Source: Taxawa tesnikishii (nom. ined.)
Lineage: Eukaryota; Ascomycota; Dothideomycetes; Dothideales
DNA length: 64,000 nucleotides
Assembly (NCBI GenBank): GCA_030247885.1
Contig: JAPDRO010000021.1
Span: 124,001 to 188,000, forward strand
Reading direction: 5' to 3'
Both the position numbers and the translations under genes were made by a program. Shown piece by piece: positions 1 through 11,560 of the stretch (position 1 is its first letter; every line of letters starts with the position of its first letter). The notes beneath the pieces were generated by a model. It worked only from the letters and a program-made list of their open reading frames with translations. It did no database searches and was not told the origin of the DNA.

Positions 1-25
1 CTAGGACAACAACGCTCAAGTCCAT
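1..25 (-). CDS. Possible 5' end of a gene running off the left edge
   Basis: Read on the minus strand, an ATG at 25-23 opens a frame (MDLSVVVL) that leaves the window at base 1. Upstream of it, 26-180 reads as a pyrimidine-rich leader in the minus direction, as is common before fungal start codons, and the ATG directly follows a CAG that could be a splice acceptor. Only eight codons are visible, so no product can be named and the start itself is uncertain. Confidence 0.2.
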
Positions 26-821
26 CTGTAGAAACAACTTTATGAGTAGCAGGGAGGGCAGAAAGAGATTGAGTGGCTTGATGAATTGAGCCAGCCGAGA
101 TCTCAGACAAGCGGAAGAAAAGAGTTACGAGAACGAGGTTCAACTGTGATTTGATTCCGAAGAGAAAGAAAGGGAGATGGAATGGACGAGAACGGAGGTT
201 TTATAAAAAGCGTTACCGGCCTGCTTAATTCTGCTCACTGCCCGAGATTCAGTGAGATATACCACTTGTTCCGACTTACAGCTTCTGGGCTGGGTCAAGT
301 GATGAGAGGTACTAGTTTGCTGATACCCTGTGCGTTCGCCAAACGGGGCTCGCCATCACCCGGGTTGCTCGGGATTGTCTTGCGGCGCTCAATTCGCAGA
401 TCACGAGCAACGAGATTTTCGCATGCGCGTCACAGATGCGTGCGGGCTTACTGTTTATCGAAGTTTTTCTATGCACGGCTTACTGCGGCTTACATATCTC
501 CTTGTACAGGAGCGACGGCCTGTGCGATATTGTATGTTCACCCGGTTGAAACATAAACACCGGGCGCCATGTCGTGCGTTGTACCCTGAGGTGTGGTCAA
601 TCCCAGTCCTGTGCTTGCGTGTATGGCGTGCCCAAAACCGTTCCGGTACGAATCCAGAGGCATTGCATGTTGTATCCGTGGATCCTCACGTTCGTGATCA
701 TTCTTGCGGGGATATATTTTGTAGGGGTCCATTTCCATGGTATGGTTGGTGTGTTGTAGTCCCGGATCCATGCCGTCCACAGGACCCCTCTGCTCCGCGT
801 CGTCTTCGTGGACAATCTCAT
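26..821. other. Intergenic region at the left edge
   Basis: About 800 bases with no supported gene. The minus-strand leader of the possible left-edge gene lies at 26-180. The short frames at 182-556 and 330-1133 lack recognisable domains and the second overlaps the zinc-finger gene on the opposite strand, so I do not call them. Confidence 0.4.
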
Positions 822-2008
822 TCACGTCATCATCATCATCGTCTTCTCCTTCCCTTTCTGGTTCGTCTTCTGGTTCGTCTTTGTTCCCCGGTCCATACCC
901 TGCCTTCCATCTGCATCCATTCCTTGTCCCTTCGGCGCAGCCACAGCCGCCCGCCTCTTCTCCGCCTTGGCCGCTTTCCTCTCGTCCCAGGTCCACTTCT
1001 TCTTCCCACCATTCTTGCAACTGCGCGCATTGTGCCCCTGCGCACCACAGATACTACACCCCTGCGGGCCCTTGGTCATGTACATCCTCCTCTTTCCCAG
1101 CAGCTTCGTCTTCAGTCTTGCGCACTGCTGTAGTCGCACTTCAGTCCCACATCTCGCTTTCACCACATCCTGAATCTCCTTGTTACTTGTTTCGGAGGTC
1201 ACGTGTAACCACTTAGGAACGTTTTCCAGGAGGAACATCATCCGACTGGCAGCCGGTCGGATCGGAGTGGGTCGCTGGTGAGCGGGCGCCTGGGAACAAG
1301 TATGTTGTGGTCGTAAGATGGAAATGAGGGCGCGGGAGTGCACTTCGTCCCATTTGGCGTGCAGGTGGAAGGGACAGCCGATCGACGACCGGCAGTTAAG
1401 TACCAGTCGCTGTTTGGAGCGCTTGCTGACCTGCGCTTCCCAGCCTTCGGTGGAGGAGAGCATGGATATGAGAGTGCGGATGGCGTCGAAGGAGGGAAAA
1501 GTCGTCCCTTCGGTAAGATCTATGTGATGGGTGCAGAAGGATGGTCCTTGAGGGGAGTTGTTCGGTTCAGCTGAGGAAGAGGCAGCATGTTGTGCGGCAT
1601 CGAGGGGTGCTGCATCTGGTTGCAGTAGAGGGCTGAAGGGTGTTGCATCTGCTAGAGGGGCGGGAATGGAGGCAGTAGGAGCAGGTTGCCTAAACTGGGA
1701 GAAGAGGCGCGCATTGGGACGTGGGAGAGTATCATCGTTGTTGTTGTGCCGAAGGGTGTCGTCAAAGGGCTGCGGATCATCTGGCACACCGCTGTCAAGG
1801 GGCAATGCGCCCTGATGCCCCCGTAAACGCGATCATCGAATAGTGAAACGCCCAATCCCTCTGCGCGTTCGGTGGCCTGGCGTATGACGCGCTCGATGGT
1901 GGTGACGGGGAGGTGGTATTTCTGCGATATCCACTGCTCGGTCCGGCCGCCGTTGATGCGCAGTGTGGTGAGGATGGCACGCTGAATGGGCGACAGCTCG
2001 TCTTCCAT
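822..2008 (-). CDS. Transposase-derived zinc-finger protein (MuDR/FLYWCH-like finger plus zinc knuckle, no transposase core)
   Basis: The start is ATG 2008 (MEDELSPIQR). Residues 1-60 resemble a helix-turn-helix (LPVTTIERVIRQ). A middle region at about residues 130-200 has a C-x5-C...H-x-C pattern (CRSSIGC, then RPQHTC), the WRKY/GCM1-type finger found at the N-terminus of MuDR/FAR1-like transposases. Near the C-terminus is a CCHC zinc knuckle (CSICGAQGHNARSC). The DDE transposase domain normally lying between these two is absent, and the two motifs are only about 110 residues apart. The frame changes near 1818-1822. Either one base is missing from a C5 run there (giving 395 aa) or a 59-nt intron at 1770-1828 is removed (375 aa); the intron's branch site is weak, so I prefer the first. 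It is divergent from the coiled-coil gene at 2429. It may be a domesticated Mutator-like fragment or an independent DNA-binding protein. The function is unknown. Confidence 0.6.
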
Positions 2009-2428
2009 GATGTGCCTGATGGCTGTGTATTACATGTACAGTCTATACATACTGCAAGTATTGACCGTTTTTGTCTTTGCAGTGCAAGGCCAGCGAGAAC
2101 ACTGCTGTGTAGTAGGGAAACAAGGAAGCTTCCTTCCTTCTTTCTTCTTTCCCCAGACCCAGACCCTGATCGACAATGCGTTTCCGTTCCTGCCGATGCC
2201 GCCGGTTAGCCCGCCTAGCCCGCTTTAACGCGTCGTATTATCAAAACAGCGGCTTCCCTGTTTTATGGAACTCTCGGCAAGTGTCGATTGACTCCAGCGG
2301 TCCTGCACAGGCGCAACTGCCACTTTTGCCATTCCTACCCACACCATCTCGACGTCTGGCTGAGAGAATGGCCTGCAGATAATCCATCCTGTACCTGGGG
2401 GCACGCCAATTTTTCACACCCGCTCACC
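2009..2428. promoter_or_regulatory. Divergent intergenic region
   Basis: These 420 bases separate the start codons of the minus-strand zinc-finger gene and the plus-strand coiled-coil gene, so they should hold both promoters and leaders. A pyrimidine-rich stretch at 2131-2165 lies upstream of the plus-strand start. I see no clear TATA box or operator. Confidence 0.4.
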
Positions 2429-5400
2429 ATGGAGAAGCGTGCAGCTGGCCGGGCATCCACTCCGGCAAAGGATGATGCAGAGAAAGGAGCCGCAAGGACC
2501 CGCCCACTGTCGTCTTCCTTGTCGTCTCGCGCCAGTGCCACCACCAAGTCTCCGGTTACCAGCAAGGCTACCGCGCCTCTACGAACAAGCGCCCTAGCTT
2601 CACGAACAACAGGAGGCGGCATGATCAGCAAACCTCCCACACGGCCCCATTCTTCGACTGCTACCAGGCCTAAGACACTACAACGGGCACCCTCGGACTT
2701 GGATTCTGTGACCTCGACGGAAGGGGAGGAAACCAAAAGACCAGGCCTCAATAGCGTCTCCAGGCGGATGTCGTCGATGAATGCTTCTACTTCCTCTGCT
2801 ACAGCCGCGAGGCCCGCCAGGACTACAACTGGAGACGAGAAGAGACGGTCTACAATCATGCCAACACCTGTTCCACCGAAAAGGCCGCTCTCAAGCGCCA
2901 GGACGAATGCGCCTAGCCCTACGAGCACTCGGACATCAACCGGCACGGCTGCGAAGCCTACGACAACTCGCACTCCCCGACTTGCCGTGAGCGCAACGGT
3001 CAGGTCGACTCCTGCACCTCTCAAGAAGGCGGTGAAAGAGAAGGCGCAGGAGCGTGAGGAGCGTGAGGAGGAGCTTGATACGTTGCCAGAGTTGAAGTCT
3101 AGTCCTGCAAGAAGGTTGGTAGTTGAAACACTTGGCCAGCCGTGCATACAGTAACCCATTGTGTAGCGACGTGACGCTCAAGTCTCCCATGCGAGCTTCG
3201 TTCCCTCCCAAACTCGAAATCCGTGCTCAGTCGCCAACCAAAGAGTCTACCGATCCTTTGTCGTCTTTCACGCATATCCTCCGTCCACATGCCGTCTCCG
3301 ATGCCGAAGTTGAGCTAGGCCGCGGCTTCTACCGAGGCCACACTCGGTCGAGATCTGCGCTCGTTGGAGGCCGTCCAGTGACAGCGCCCAGCCAGGATTC
3401 TACTTCGGAAGAGCAGCGGAATAGAGACATGCGCATCATGAACGACCTTTTCAAAGAGGCGAACGCACGGACACACTGGAAGAGGAGGTCAAAGACCTTC
3501 GGGCCGAAGTGGAGCGCTTGGAGAAGTGGAAGGCTGATAATGTACAAGCGCTCAGAGTTGATCCGGAAAAGGACGCTGCGAAAGACGCTGCAAAAGAAAA
3601 GGAAATCGCGGAAAGATTGCGTGCTGAGTATGGGATGGGGTGGACGAAGCTCAAAGCTGACTCTGCGGCTACGATAGCGAAGCTGAAGTCGGATTTCGAG
3701 AAGGAAAAGGATGCTTTGGAAAAGGCTCGCGCGCAAGCTGCTGCAGAATTGGAAAAGGTCGAAGCAGACTCAGCATCCACCCTTTCGAAGCTGAAAGCGT
3801 ATCACGCGAAAGAGAAAGACGACCTCGAAAAAGCGCGTGCACAATCAGCTATTGAATTGGAAAAGGTCAAGACAGATTCCGCCGCGTCGGTTGCGAAACT
3901 GAAGGCCAGCCACGCGAAGGAAAAGAACGCCGTTGAGAAAGCGCGCGCACAGTCAGCTACCGAGCTGGAGAAGTCCAAAGCAGACGCCGTCGCCTCAATC
4001 GCAAGACTGAAAGCCGACCATGCGACAGAACTTGCATCACTCAGAGACGAGCTCGAATCACAGCGTCAGACGTCATCGAAACTGGTAGGCGTTGAGAGCA
4101 AGATTGCAGACGTGGAAGCCGCGTTACGGGAAAGCAAGTCGACCGCGTCGCAGAACGAACAACAGCTTCAAAAGACCATTCAGAATAAGGAAGAAGACCG
4201 CGAGCAGCTGGCTAGAGTGATCGGGGAACTGCACGAGGAAATCGATCGGTGTCAGAAGCAGCTCGATCAAGACAGCGAGAAGCAGCGCGAGGAGAAGAGG
4301 GCAGCTGAGAAGGCCACGCAGCAAGTCAGGGCTGAATTGGCGGACCTGAGGAAGAAGAGTAAACAGGAGAGGGAGAAGCTCGCTGCCGAGAGCGCTGAGG
4401 CCGAGAGATCACTCAAAAGCTTGAAGGACGAGCTAGCTGAGACGAGGAAGACTGCCAGCGCCGAGCGCGAAAAGCTGCGTAAAACTGCCGCGGAAGCTGA
4501 AAAGTCAAGCCAGCGTTTGCAACAAAAGCTTGACGATGCCCATGCGAAATGGCGGCAAGACGTCAAAGAGCGTGATGAAGCGCTCGAAGCGGAAAGACGC
4601 ATGCTTGACAGCATGCGCCAGCAAGCAGACAAGCTTAAGGAGGAGCATAGCCAAGAGGCCGCAAGATCTGCCGAAGAACTGCACGAGACGCAACAAATCA
4701 CCGATCAGCTGCAGGGAGAACTGCAAGCTTTACGGCAACTGCACGAGTCCGAATCGAGCAAGAGTTCCTCGGAATCCGAGCAAACCAAGCAACTTGTCGA
4801 GCAACTCCAAGAACAGATCAAGAAACTGCAGCACGAAGGCGTCGACGGCGGGAAAACAATTCAAGATCTGCAATCCGAGCTTGCGAACCTGCAACAAGCC
4901 CAGAAAGACGCGGCACGAGAGCAAAAAGCAGGACCCAGGAACTGGACGCACTGATCAAGCGGCTGCAGAGCGAGTCTGCAAGCATGGAGCAACTAAACAT
5001 CCAGCTCAAGCAGGAGAAGGATAACGAGACGCAACGTCTCCAGATTGTCATCAAAGATATGGAAAACCAATCTCAAGAGCTCCAAGACCGCCTTTCAAAC
5101 GACAAGTCCGTTTACGAGAAAGAGATCAACAGCCTCAAAGACGCCATGGCAGCGATGCAACAGGAGACGTCTTCCCGCCGTCAACACGAAGAAGACTCGG
5201 CCAACGCCAAAGATAGCGAGCTCAGAGGCCTCAACAACACTGTCGCGCAGCTGCAGGAAGATATATGCGTTCTGAAGCAGGAAGCCGAGACGCTCCGCTC
5301 TGAGCACCAGACCGAAGTCGACGCACTCGACGGCACACTCGATAGCTTGCACAAGCAATTGGCCCATCTGGAGAGCGAGAAGACCGACACCGAGACTGCG

Positions 5401-7851
5401 CACGAATCCGAGCTCACCAAACTACAAACCCGGATCGCCGAACTCCAATCGGAGACCCACAGTTTGCGCTCGTCCCATCATGCTGTCCTGCAGGCGAGAG
5501 GTACCGAGATTCGGAAACTCAAGGCTTCGCACCAGGATGTCGAAGCAGCAAGGGAGAAGGCAGAGAGCGCATGGCAGGATGCTCTGTCCGAACTGGCGAG
5601 TGTGAAGCGTACGCTGGATAATTTCTCGCAAGAAAGTGGAGCTAAGGAAGCTAGACATGCGGCGGAAGTGGCGCAGCTTAGTAAGGACATTGCGGACAAG
5701 GAAGCAGAGATTGCGACTACCACCTCGGAGTTGAGGACGGAACTGGAGAAGTTCAAGCAAGAAGCTACTGATAAGGAAGAATCGCTCGCAACTGCTACCT
5801 CGGGATTGAGGGCGGAACTCGAGAAACAGCATCAGCAGCAACTCCGTGACCTCGCAAACGATCATGCGCAGAAGATGGAAGGGCAAGCTGTGGCGCTGGC
5901 CAATCTCAGGGAAGAGGTTGATGGCAAGCAGGCGTCGCTTGACCGTGCCTTGTCCGAGCTGAGAGCTGAGCTGGAAGAACAACACGACCGGCAATTGAGC
6001 GGGCTTAAAGACGAGCACGCGCAGAAGATGGAAGCTCTTGCCAAAGAGATTACGGAAAAAGAAGTATCCCTGGAGACTGCCAAGTCCGAACTGAGGGCAG
6101 AACTCGAGGAACAGCACCGCCAGCGACTTCACGACCTGATCGATGATCATGCGCAGAAGATCGAGGCTTTCCATGTGGACCGAGACGAGGCACTGAGAAA
6201 ACTACAAGAGAGATTCGACGATATGGCGCAGAAGAGGGCCGAGACCGCCGCAGAGTTGATGGGACTCAAGACTGAGCTAGAAGAGCGAGACCTAGAAAGC
6301 CAGACCCTGTCGAAGGAGCTGGAAAGCTTCCAGGAGAGACTCCAGGCCCAGATCGAAACCGCAAACGAGCTGATGGCGACGAAGACGCAGTTGGAAGAAT
6401 CTCGTGCGCAGCTGGAGCAATCTCGTGTCGAAACTTCGAACTTTGCGAGGGAGCTTGAAGATCTCAAGGGCAAGTTGCAGGCGCAGTCTAAAGACGCAAC
6501 CGAAGTGGCGACGCTCCAAGCACAGCTGGAAGAAGTTCGTGTTCAAGCACAAGCCAGAGCGGCGGAATTCGAAGCACTCCAGAGCAAAGCCCAAAGCGAT
6601 CAGGACGATACACTGGAAGTATGGCACGAAAAGTGCGGCAGTCTCGTGCGGGAGAAGGAGGAGCTTCAGATGCAGCTGGCCGCGCAGACGGAGACGCTAG
6701 CCACCATGGAATCGGAACTGGAGCAGCAGCAAGACCACCGCGGGGCCTACGAGCGATTGCGACGGGCGCACGAAGCGCAGCTCGAGCAGCAAAGGACGCT
6801 CCAACAGCAGGAAGAGGATGCGCAGGATGCGCTCCGAGATCTGCAGGAGAAGTTCCAGCATCTAGTGCAAGAGAAGAAGGATTTTCAGGCGCAGTTCACC
6901 GACCAGATCGAGACAATGGCGCTGGAGAAACACTTGATGGAAAAGAAGCACAAAGAGGCGACCGAAGCCTTGACCGAGGGCATGCAATCCGGTATCGCAC
7001 AGGCGCTAACCGATGCCGCCATCGCGCACCAAACGCGCCTCGACGAGCTCGAAGCGCAATACGAAGCCATCATGGCGGAGAACCGCACCTTGCACACATC
7101 CATGGCTGCGCTGGGAGAACAACTCGACGCAGCCACGAAGTCCCACGAAGACAGTCTAGCCCAGGGTGAAGCGGCCAGGACCGAACATTCCAATGCACTG
7201 GAAGCGCTCCAGGTGCGTCATTCCGCCGAGCGCGACACCTTTGTCTCAGACATCGAGACGGCCAAGGCTGAGCACGTAGCCGTTCTGGCCGCGGTGCAAA
7301 CAACGCATGCTGCGCAACTCGAGGGCGCAGCTACGGAGATTGCGACGCTCAAGGCGGAGATTCAGCGGTTGATCGCTGCCGCCGAAGCGGCGCAGGTTGC
7401 CAGGAAGCAGCAGGAGGAGCAGCAGCACTTGCAACGCAGTGTGTCCGAGGCGTCCAATCCCTTCGCCGAGGCCGATGGAGCCAGGGATGCAGAGACATAC
7501 AAATCCCGCATCGAAGCTCAGGAAGGGGAGATTATGCAACTGAAACAGGAGCTCGCAGCGCTCAAGACGCGGGACCAGCGCGACGGCACCTTGCCATCGC
7601 CACCGAGCTACGAGAACCTGGATCTCGGTGCCGATTTCGATCTGGACGCAAGCTTCGGCGCCGACGATGGCGTGGACGCAGGAAGTGATGTGTGGGACGG
7701 TAAGACGACGATTGAGGGCACGTTGGCCAGCCTGAGGGAACAGGCGAGACAGCTGGAGGAGCTGAACGAAGAGTTTCTGCAGGAGAGTTCGAGGTGGTCG
7801 GGCGTGTTGGGTGCGAGGCGGAGCGCGGGCGGTAGCAGTTCCTCCCGCTAG
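2429..7851 (+). CDS. Giant coiled-coil protein, about 1790 residues
   Basis: The start is ATG 2429 in a good context (CACCATGG). Exons are 2429-3114 and 3167-7851; the 52-nt intron has a GTTGGT donor. Residues 1-330 are basic and rich in Ser, Thr and Pro, with no known domain. Almost everything after that is heptad-type coiled coil with repeated KLKADxAxxxxKLK-like and LRAELEEQH-like blocks (about 3640-4030 and 5700-6140). The last 80 residues are acidic and then Ser/Gly rich. The frame changes twice: near 3466-3475 (one base short, no long run) and in the A5 run at 4923-4927. With one base added at each, the coding length is a multiple of three and the coiled coil runs on uninterrupted. Long proteins of this type often tether cytoskeletal or organelle structures, but I recognise no targeting domain, so the role is unknown. 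Confidence 0.8.
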
Positions 7852-8200
7852 ATGATGGCTTCGCGGTCGGCCCCTTTTTGGCTGAATCTGTCTGTATACT
7901 CGATACCCCTGTGTTGCATCGCTGTCGTCTCGGAATTAGGAACACAGTACGTTTTTTCTTTTTCTTTTCGCTTTCTAGGCAAGACCGGCATGTTAATCTT
8001 CACGGATTTTGCTGAGCCCCTCTGTCCATCACCATACCATCCATCACACCCAAACGTCGACTACTTCGCGGAGGATCATGAGCTCAAAGCGCGCCTGCAT
8101 CCCTACACTGTTAAAAACTTGATTATCAGGGCTGGAATACCAGAGAAAGCCGTACGAACGCAGATAAGCCAGCTATGGATCTCCTTACTATGTCATCTGG
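7852..8200. other. Convergent 3' intergenic region
   Basis: This lies between the stop codons of the plus-strand coiled-coil gene and the minus-strand HET gene. It should hold both 3' untranslated regions. A T-rich stretch at 7951-7970 could serve polyadenylation. No gene is seen. Confidence 0.5.
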
Positions 8201-10771
8201 TCAACAGATCCAAACTTGCTCTCTATGCGCCCCATTGAACCACCTGTTCTCGCCCCTCCGTCTGTAACACGTCATAAGATCAACGCGCTCATTCATTTCC
8301 CCATCTTCCTCGTGGCGTCGAGAAGGCGTCAAAATCATGGCAATGGTATTTCCGGATTCATCTTCACCAAGCTGCAAGCATCGAACGGTGCTGTCTGGAG
8401 CCAGGCCTGGGTCGACGTCCGTCTCTTCCGTCGTTATCTGACGCCCATCCCTTAATAATGTCAGGTAGCACTTGCCTTCCTCCGTCTCGCATGACACAAC
8501 CGAAGCTGTGACGATGGGCGCTTCCAGTACAAGATGTCCACCGCTGAGCGGTCCGTAATTATCTGCTGTCGCGGGGATCGTCTCGCATTGCGTGATGGTG
8601 AAGGTCCTCTTTTCAGGAGGTATGGTGAGCCGTTCGTCCATAACACCCGGACCAATCACGGAAGGCCACGACCACGTGGGTGCAATGTAGTAGGCGGGTC
8701 TATCTCCCGTGGACTTTCGTTGCCACAAGAGACTGTTGGGTAGGTCCATAGCCCACATCCCGGCACAGTATTGCCCCATTTTCGGCGCGAGTGTCTGTGC
8801 CAAGCCAGAGAGTGCGACAAGCCAGTCAGTCTCGTTGACCATCGTTTTGGCGGAATATTCGACCACCATTTTCCACCAGAAGTCTGCCGCTTCCTTTTCT
8901 TTGTCGCTTTCCACTGCTGCTGCATACATCGTCTTGAGATTGTGAGGATCCCGAATAAGGTGTGGTTCACGATGCGCTATCTGACGACTGAGAGAACGAA
9001 TCCCGGTAGGGCATTCGAAGAAAAGGTCGTTATCTGTACAGTGCAAAATTCTTGCAGAATACGCGCGATCGCATAGTGTCCAGCCACTTCTATACCAAGG
9101 TGTGGATCGAGAGGAATTGGTGATGTCTCTTGATCCGGACAGGAGAGGGAGTTGTGGCAATTCGTTCAAGGTGCATGATTGCAGATCATGCTGCATATCT
9201 GTCGCGATTTTGATCGGCCGCAGCAAGCTTGGTAGTAGCCCAGCGCTGTCGCTTGAACCAGACGCCGCTGCCAAGGTTATGAGAACGTTACCGAAGATAT
9301 GATGCATGCGTGAAGCTTCCAGACTCCAGTCTTCGATATCATCCTGAACAATGCATAGGGCATCGATCCAGAGATAATGGTACCCTAGTGCCAAGGTGAC
9401 CATTATCGCTTCCTGGAAAGTGCGTGGTAGAGATTGCCAGTGGATGCCTTGTTTTAGAAGTTCGATGTTCATTTTAGTAGTCAGCAGAGGCATACCCTCT
9501 CTGCCCCAGCAGTGGCTGAGAGCGACATAGTCAGGAACGTCGTTAATGTCTGTCTCGATCAAGACGCAGATACTTTCTCCGTCGCCACCTATGCGAATCA
9601 GACGTAACGGTTTGCCTGATCTTCCTTTCGCGGCTGCACAACAAGAAGCCCTCCGTCCGTGGCTGTGGACGCAATCTCTAATCCAGTCTGTGATTACATT
9701 GCCAGGTCTGAAGATCTCTCGTGAAATTTCGCTTCTCCGTGAGAGGTCTGTCTCAAGGGAACGCATGAGCTGTAACTCTGTTTCGCAGTTCAAGTTGCTG
9801 GTCGTAGCCACGTGCTTGAACGGTCGGCCAGCGAGGGAGGCGGTCGTTGTAGAGTAGCGCACAGGCGCGTTGCCAAAGCGCGAATTGCCAACATCTGCCG
9901 TGTGACTGGCGCCCATTAGACTCATACCCTGCTCCGAAAGGCCTTGACCTGAGTTCAGTCCGACAGAGCTAAACAAACCTACGAGCTGTTGCTCAGGCTT
10001 GTTTTCATGGCTACCAGCATTATTCGGGATGTCAGGTAATTTAAGCTGCAAAATCTGAGGCTCGATAGGCCTTTGCTCCTCCAGTCCAGGATGCTGCTGT
10101 TTCGTGATGCGTGACTGGCATTGCTCGCCCGTGCTTTGGCCAGCGAAGGTTGCCAGCAGGTCTCTCAGTTCCATTCTTTCTCGGTCCTGCTGAGCCCTCA
10201 TATCTTCCAGTCTGCGATCGAAAGATCTGACGAAGTCATTGAACTGGTCGGATGTCGCGCCTTGCTGGACGAGACCGTTGTCAAGGTCATTGCTTCTCAT
10301 CCTGAGCTCCTGGATATATTGTTGCATGTCACTCAGTTTCTCGCTTTACGTTCATTGTCAGACCATCGAGCCGGTTAGAGGAAGGCCATAATGCACTCAC
10401 GATGATGACGCAGTTATTGCCAACAACAAATCTGTTTTGCATTGCGACAGCGCAGCCTGTCGCTTACGAACCAGTTCCTGCTTCGAGACCCATGAGATAG
10501 GCTTCATATGGCTACCAGAAGCGGTTTCATACTCGATGAGTTGTTGTATATCCAACAAACACTGGCGGCATCATGGCAGGATCCGATCCAAGCAGGTGTT
10601 TCCTTTTCCGCATTGGTGGTTAACTACAACATCCCTGAAGATACAGTCGAACGTATCAACTTCCTCCTTCAGCTCATCCAGTTCCCGAGGCGCATTATAA
10701 AGGTGCTGGGCCAGCTTGATGCTCTTTTTCAAGGTACTCAATATGGTAATACAGCTTGCGGCAGGATCCAT
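8201..10771 (-). CDS. HET-domain protein with fungal N-terminal domain
   Basis: The HET domain is clear: YVALSHCWG, then a LPRTFQEAI block, YLWIDALCIVQDD and the NVLITLAAAS segment, in the family order. HET proteins mediate heterokaryon incompatibility and related self/non-self cell death in filamentous fungi. The N-terminal exon (MDPAASCITIL..., with NAPRELDELKEEV) resembles the PigL_N-type domain often placed before fungal signalling modules. The start is ATG 10771. My model is exons 10628-10771, 10401-10561 and 8201-10343, giving 815 aa. The 57-nt second intron (10344-10400) has a GTGAGT donor and a CTGAC branch site and is solid. The 66-nt first intron (10562-10627) is weaker, but is needed for a continuous frame. 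A Gln/Asp-rich linker lies between the two domains. I cannot say whether the gene is active in incompatibility. Confidence 0.8.
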
Positions 10772-11183
10772 TGCTTCTGTTAGCGAATCATACAGCGGAA
10801 AGGGAAGATCTCGAGTGGGATACAAGACCGGAACAAGCGCTGCTGAGGTGAGAGGACGTGTTTTACTTGCTCGTTGGTTCGGATGAGGCTGGCATAAATG
10901 CACGATTTGAATTACATGTCAGTGTCCGCAGCAGCTGCAAGGCTACATGCTCAAGGCGACGATAGAGTTCAGGATGACTGTCATTGGCTAGACGGACACG
11001 CGCCGGGGCGGAGCAGCGCCACTTACATGATGGACTTGGCCAAAAACGCATGTTGTGATGGCGGTGCACATTGTTAGAGACGCTGCCAGCTACAACCGAA
11101 CAGTAAGTGGCAGTGCTGATTGCTTGTTTGCTTGCTTGCAGGACAGAGATCGAGTCAAGCTCTGGAACACCTTGTCATTGGCC

Positions 11184-11408
11184 TATCGATAACCGACGGG
11201 TGTTGCCGTCTATAGCAGACCTGGAAGCAATACACAAGGTAAGGATATTAGCCGAAAACATGCTAGTCAAAGCGGTGAGACTGATACGTGCTGGGACGTT
11301 TACCGCTGAAAAAGAGCAATATGGACACTTAGTCGGATTGCTTGTTATCTACTCGAGATGGGTGTGCTTCAGGGTCTGGTATAGACGGCCAGAGCTGTTA
11401 TCGATAAC
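11184..11408. repeat. Imperfect terminal inverted repeat, MITE-like
   Basis: The left arm is 11184-11227 and the right arm is 11367-11408. Both arms carry TATCGATAAC, then a spacer of 11 or 7 bases, then GCCGTCTATA, then a similar 13-base block (GCAGACCTGGAAG on the left; the right arm in reverse gives CCAGACCCTGAAG). The interior of about 140 bases has no coding potential. The size and arms fit a small non-autonomous DNA transposon, but I see no clear target-site duplication. The arms are well diverged, so it would be old. Confidence 0.5.
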
Positions 11409-11442
11409 AGAGTAAAATTACCCGTCGGACTCGGCCCCGCTA

Positions 11443-11463
11443 ATCATCATCATCATCATCATT
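11443..11463 (+). repeat. ATC trinucleotide microsatellite
   Basis: Six ATC units followed by ATT, in the leader region of the metallophosphoesterase gene. Confidence 0.8.
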
Positions 11464-11560
11464 CATTTTCCCTCAACTTTCTTCCTCCTCTTAGTCCCTC
11501 CTTTCTTCCTTTTAATACCGCTCAGTCCTTTGCGTCCTTCCTCTACCCCTCGCCACCACA
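11464..11560 (+). promoter_or_regulatory. Pyrimidine-rich leader before the metallophosphoesterase
   Basis: A long C/T-rich stretch ends in CACCACAATGG at the start codon. Fungal transcription start regions often have such CT tracts, which supports the chosen start at 11561. Confidence 0.4.

Larger units (their letters stand above)
10772..11560. other. Divergent intergenic region with an inverted repeat
   Basis: This is between the start codons of the HET gene and the metallophosphoesterase. It holds a diverged inverted repeat (11184-11408), an ATC microsatellite (11443-11463) and a pyrimidine-rich leader (11464-11560). No gene is seen. The open frame at 11107-11415 lies mostly inside the inverted repeat. 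Confidence 0.5.

Noticed and set aside
2335-3159. Minus-strand frame of 274 codons
   Set aside because: It is the antisense shadow of the Ser/Thr-rich first exon of the coiled-coil gene.
3115-7851. The two frame changes in the first coiled-coil gene as evidence of a pseudogene
   Set aside because: There are no in-frame stops besides those shifts, the coiled coil is continuous, and the same type of shift occurs in many unrelated genes here.
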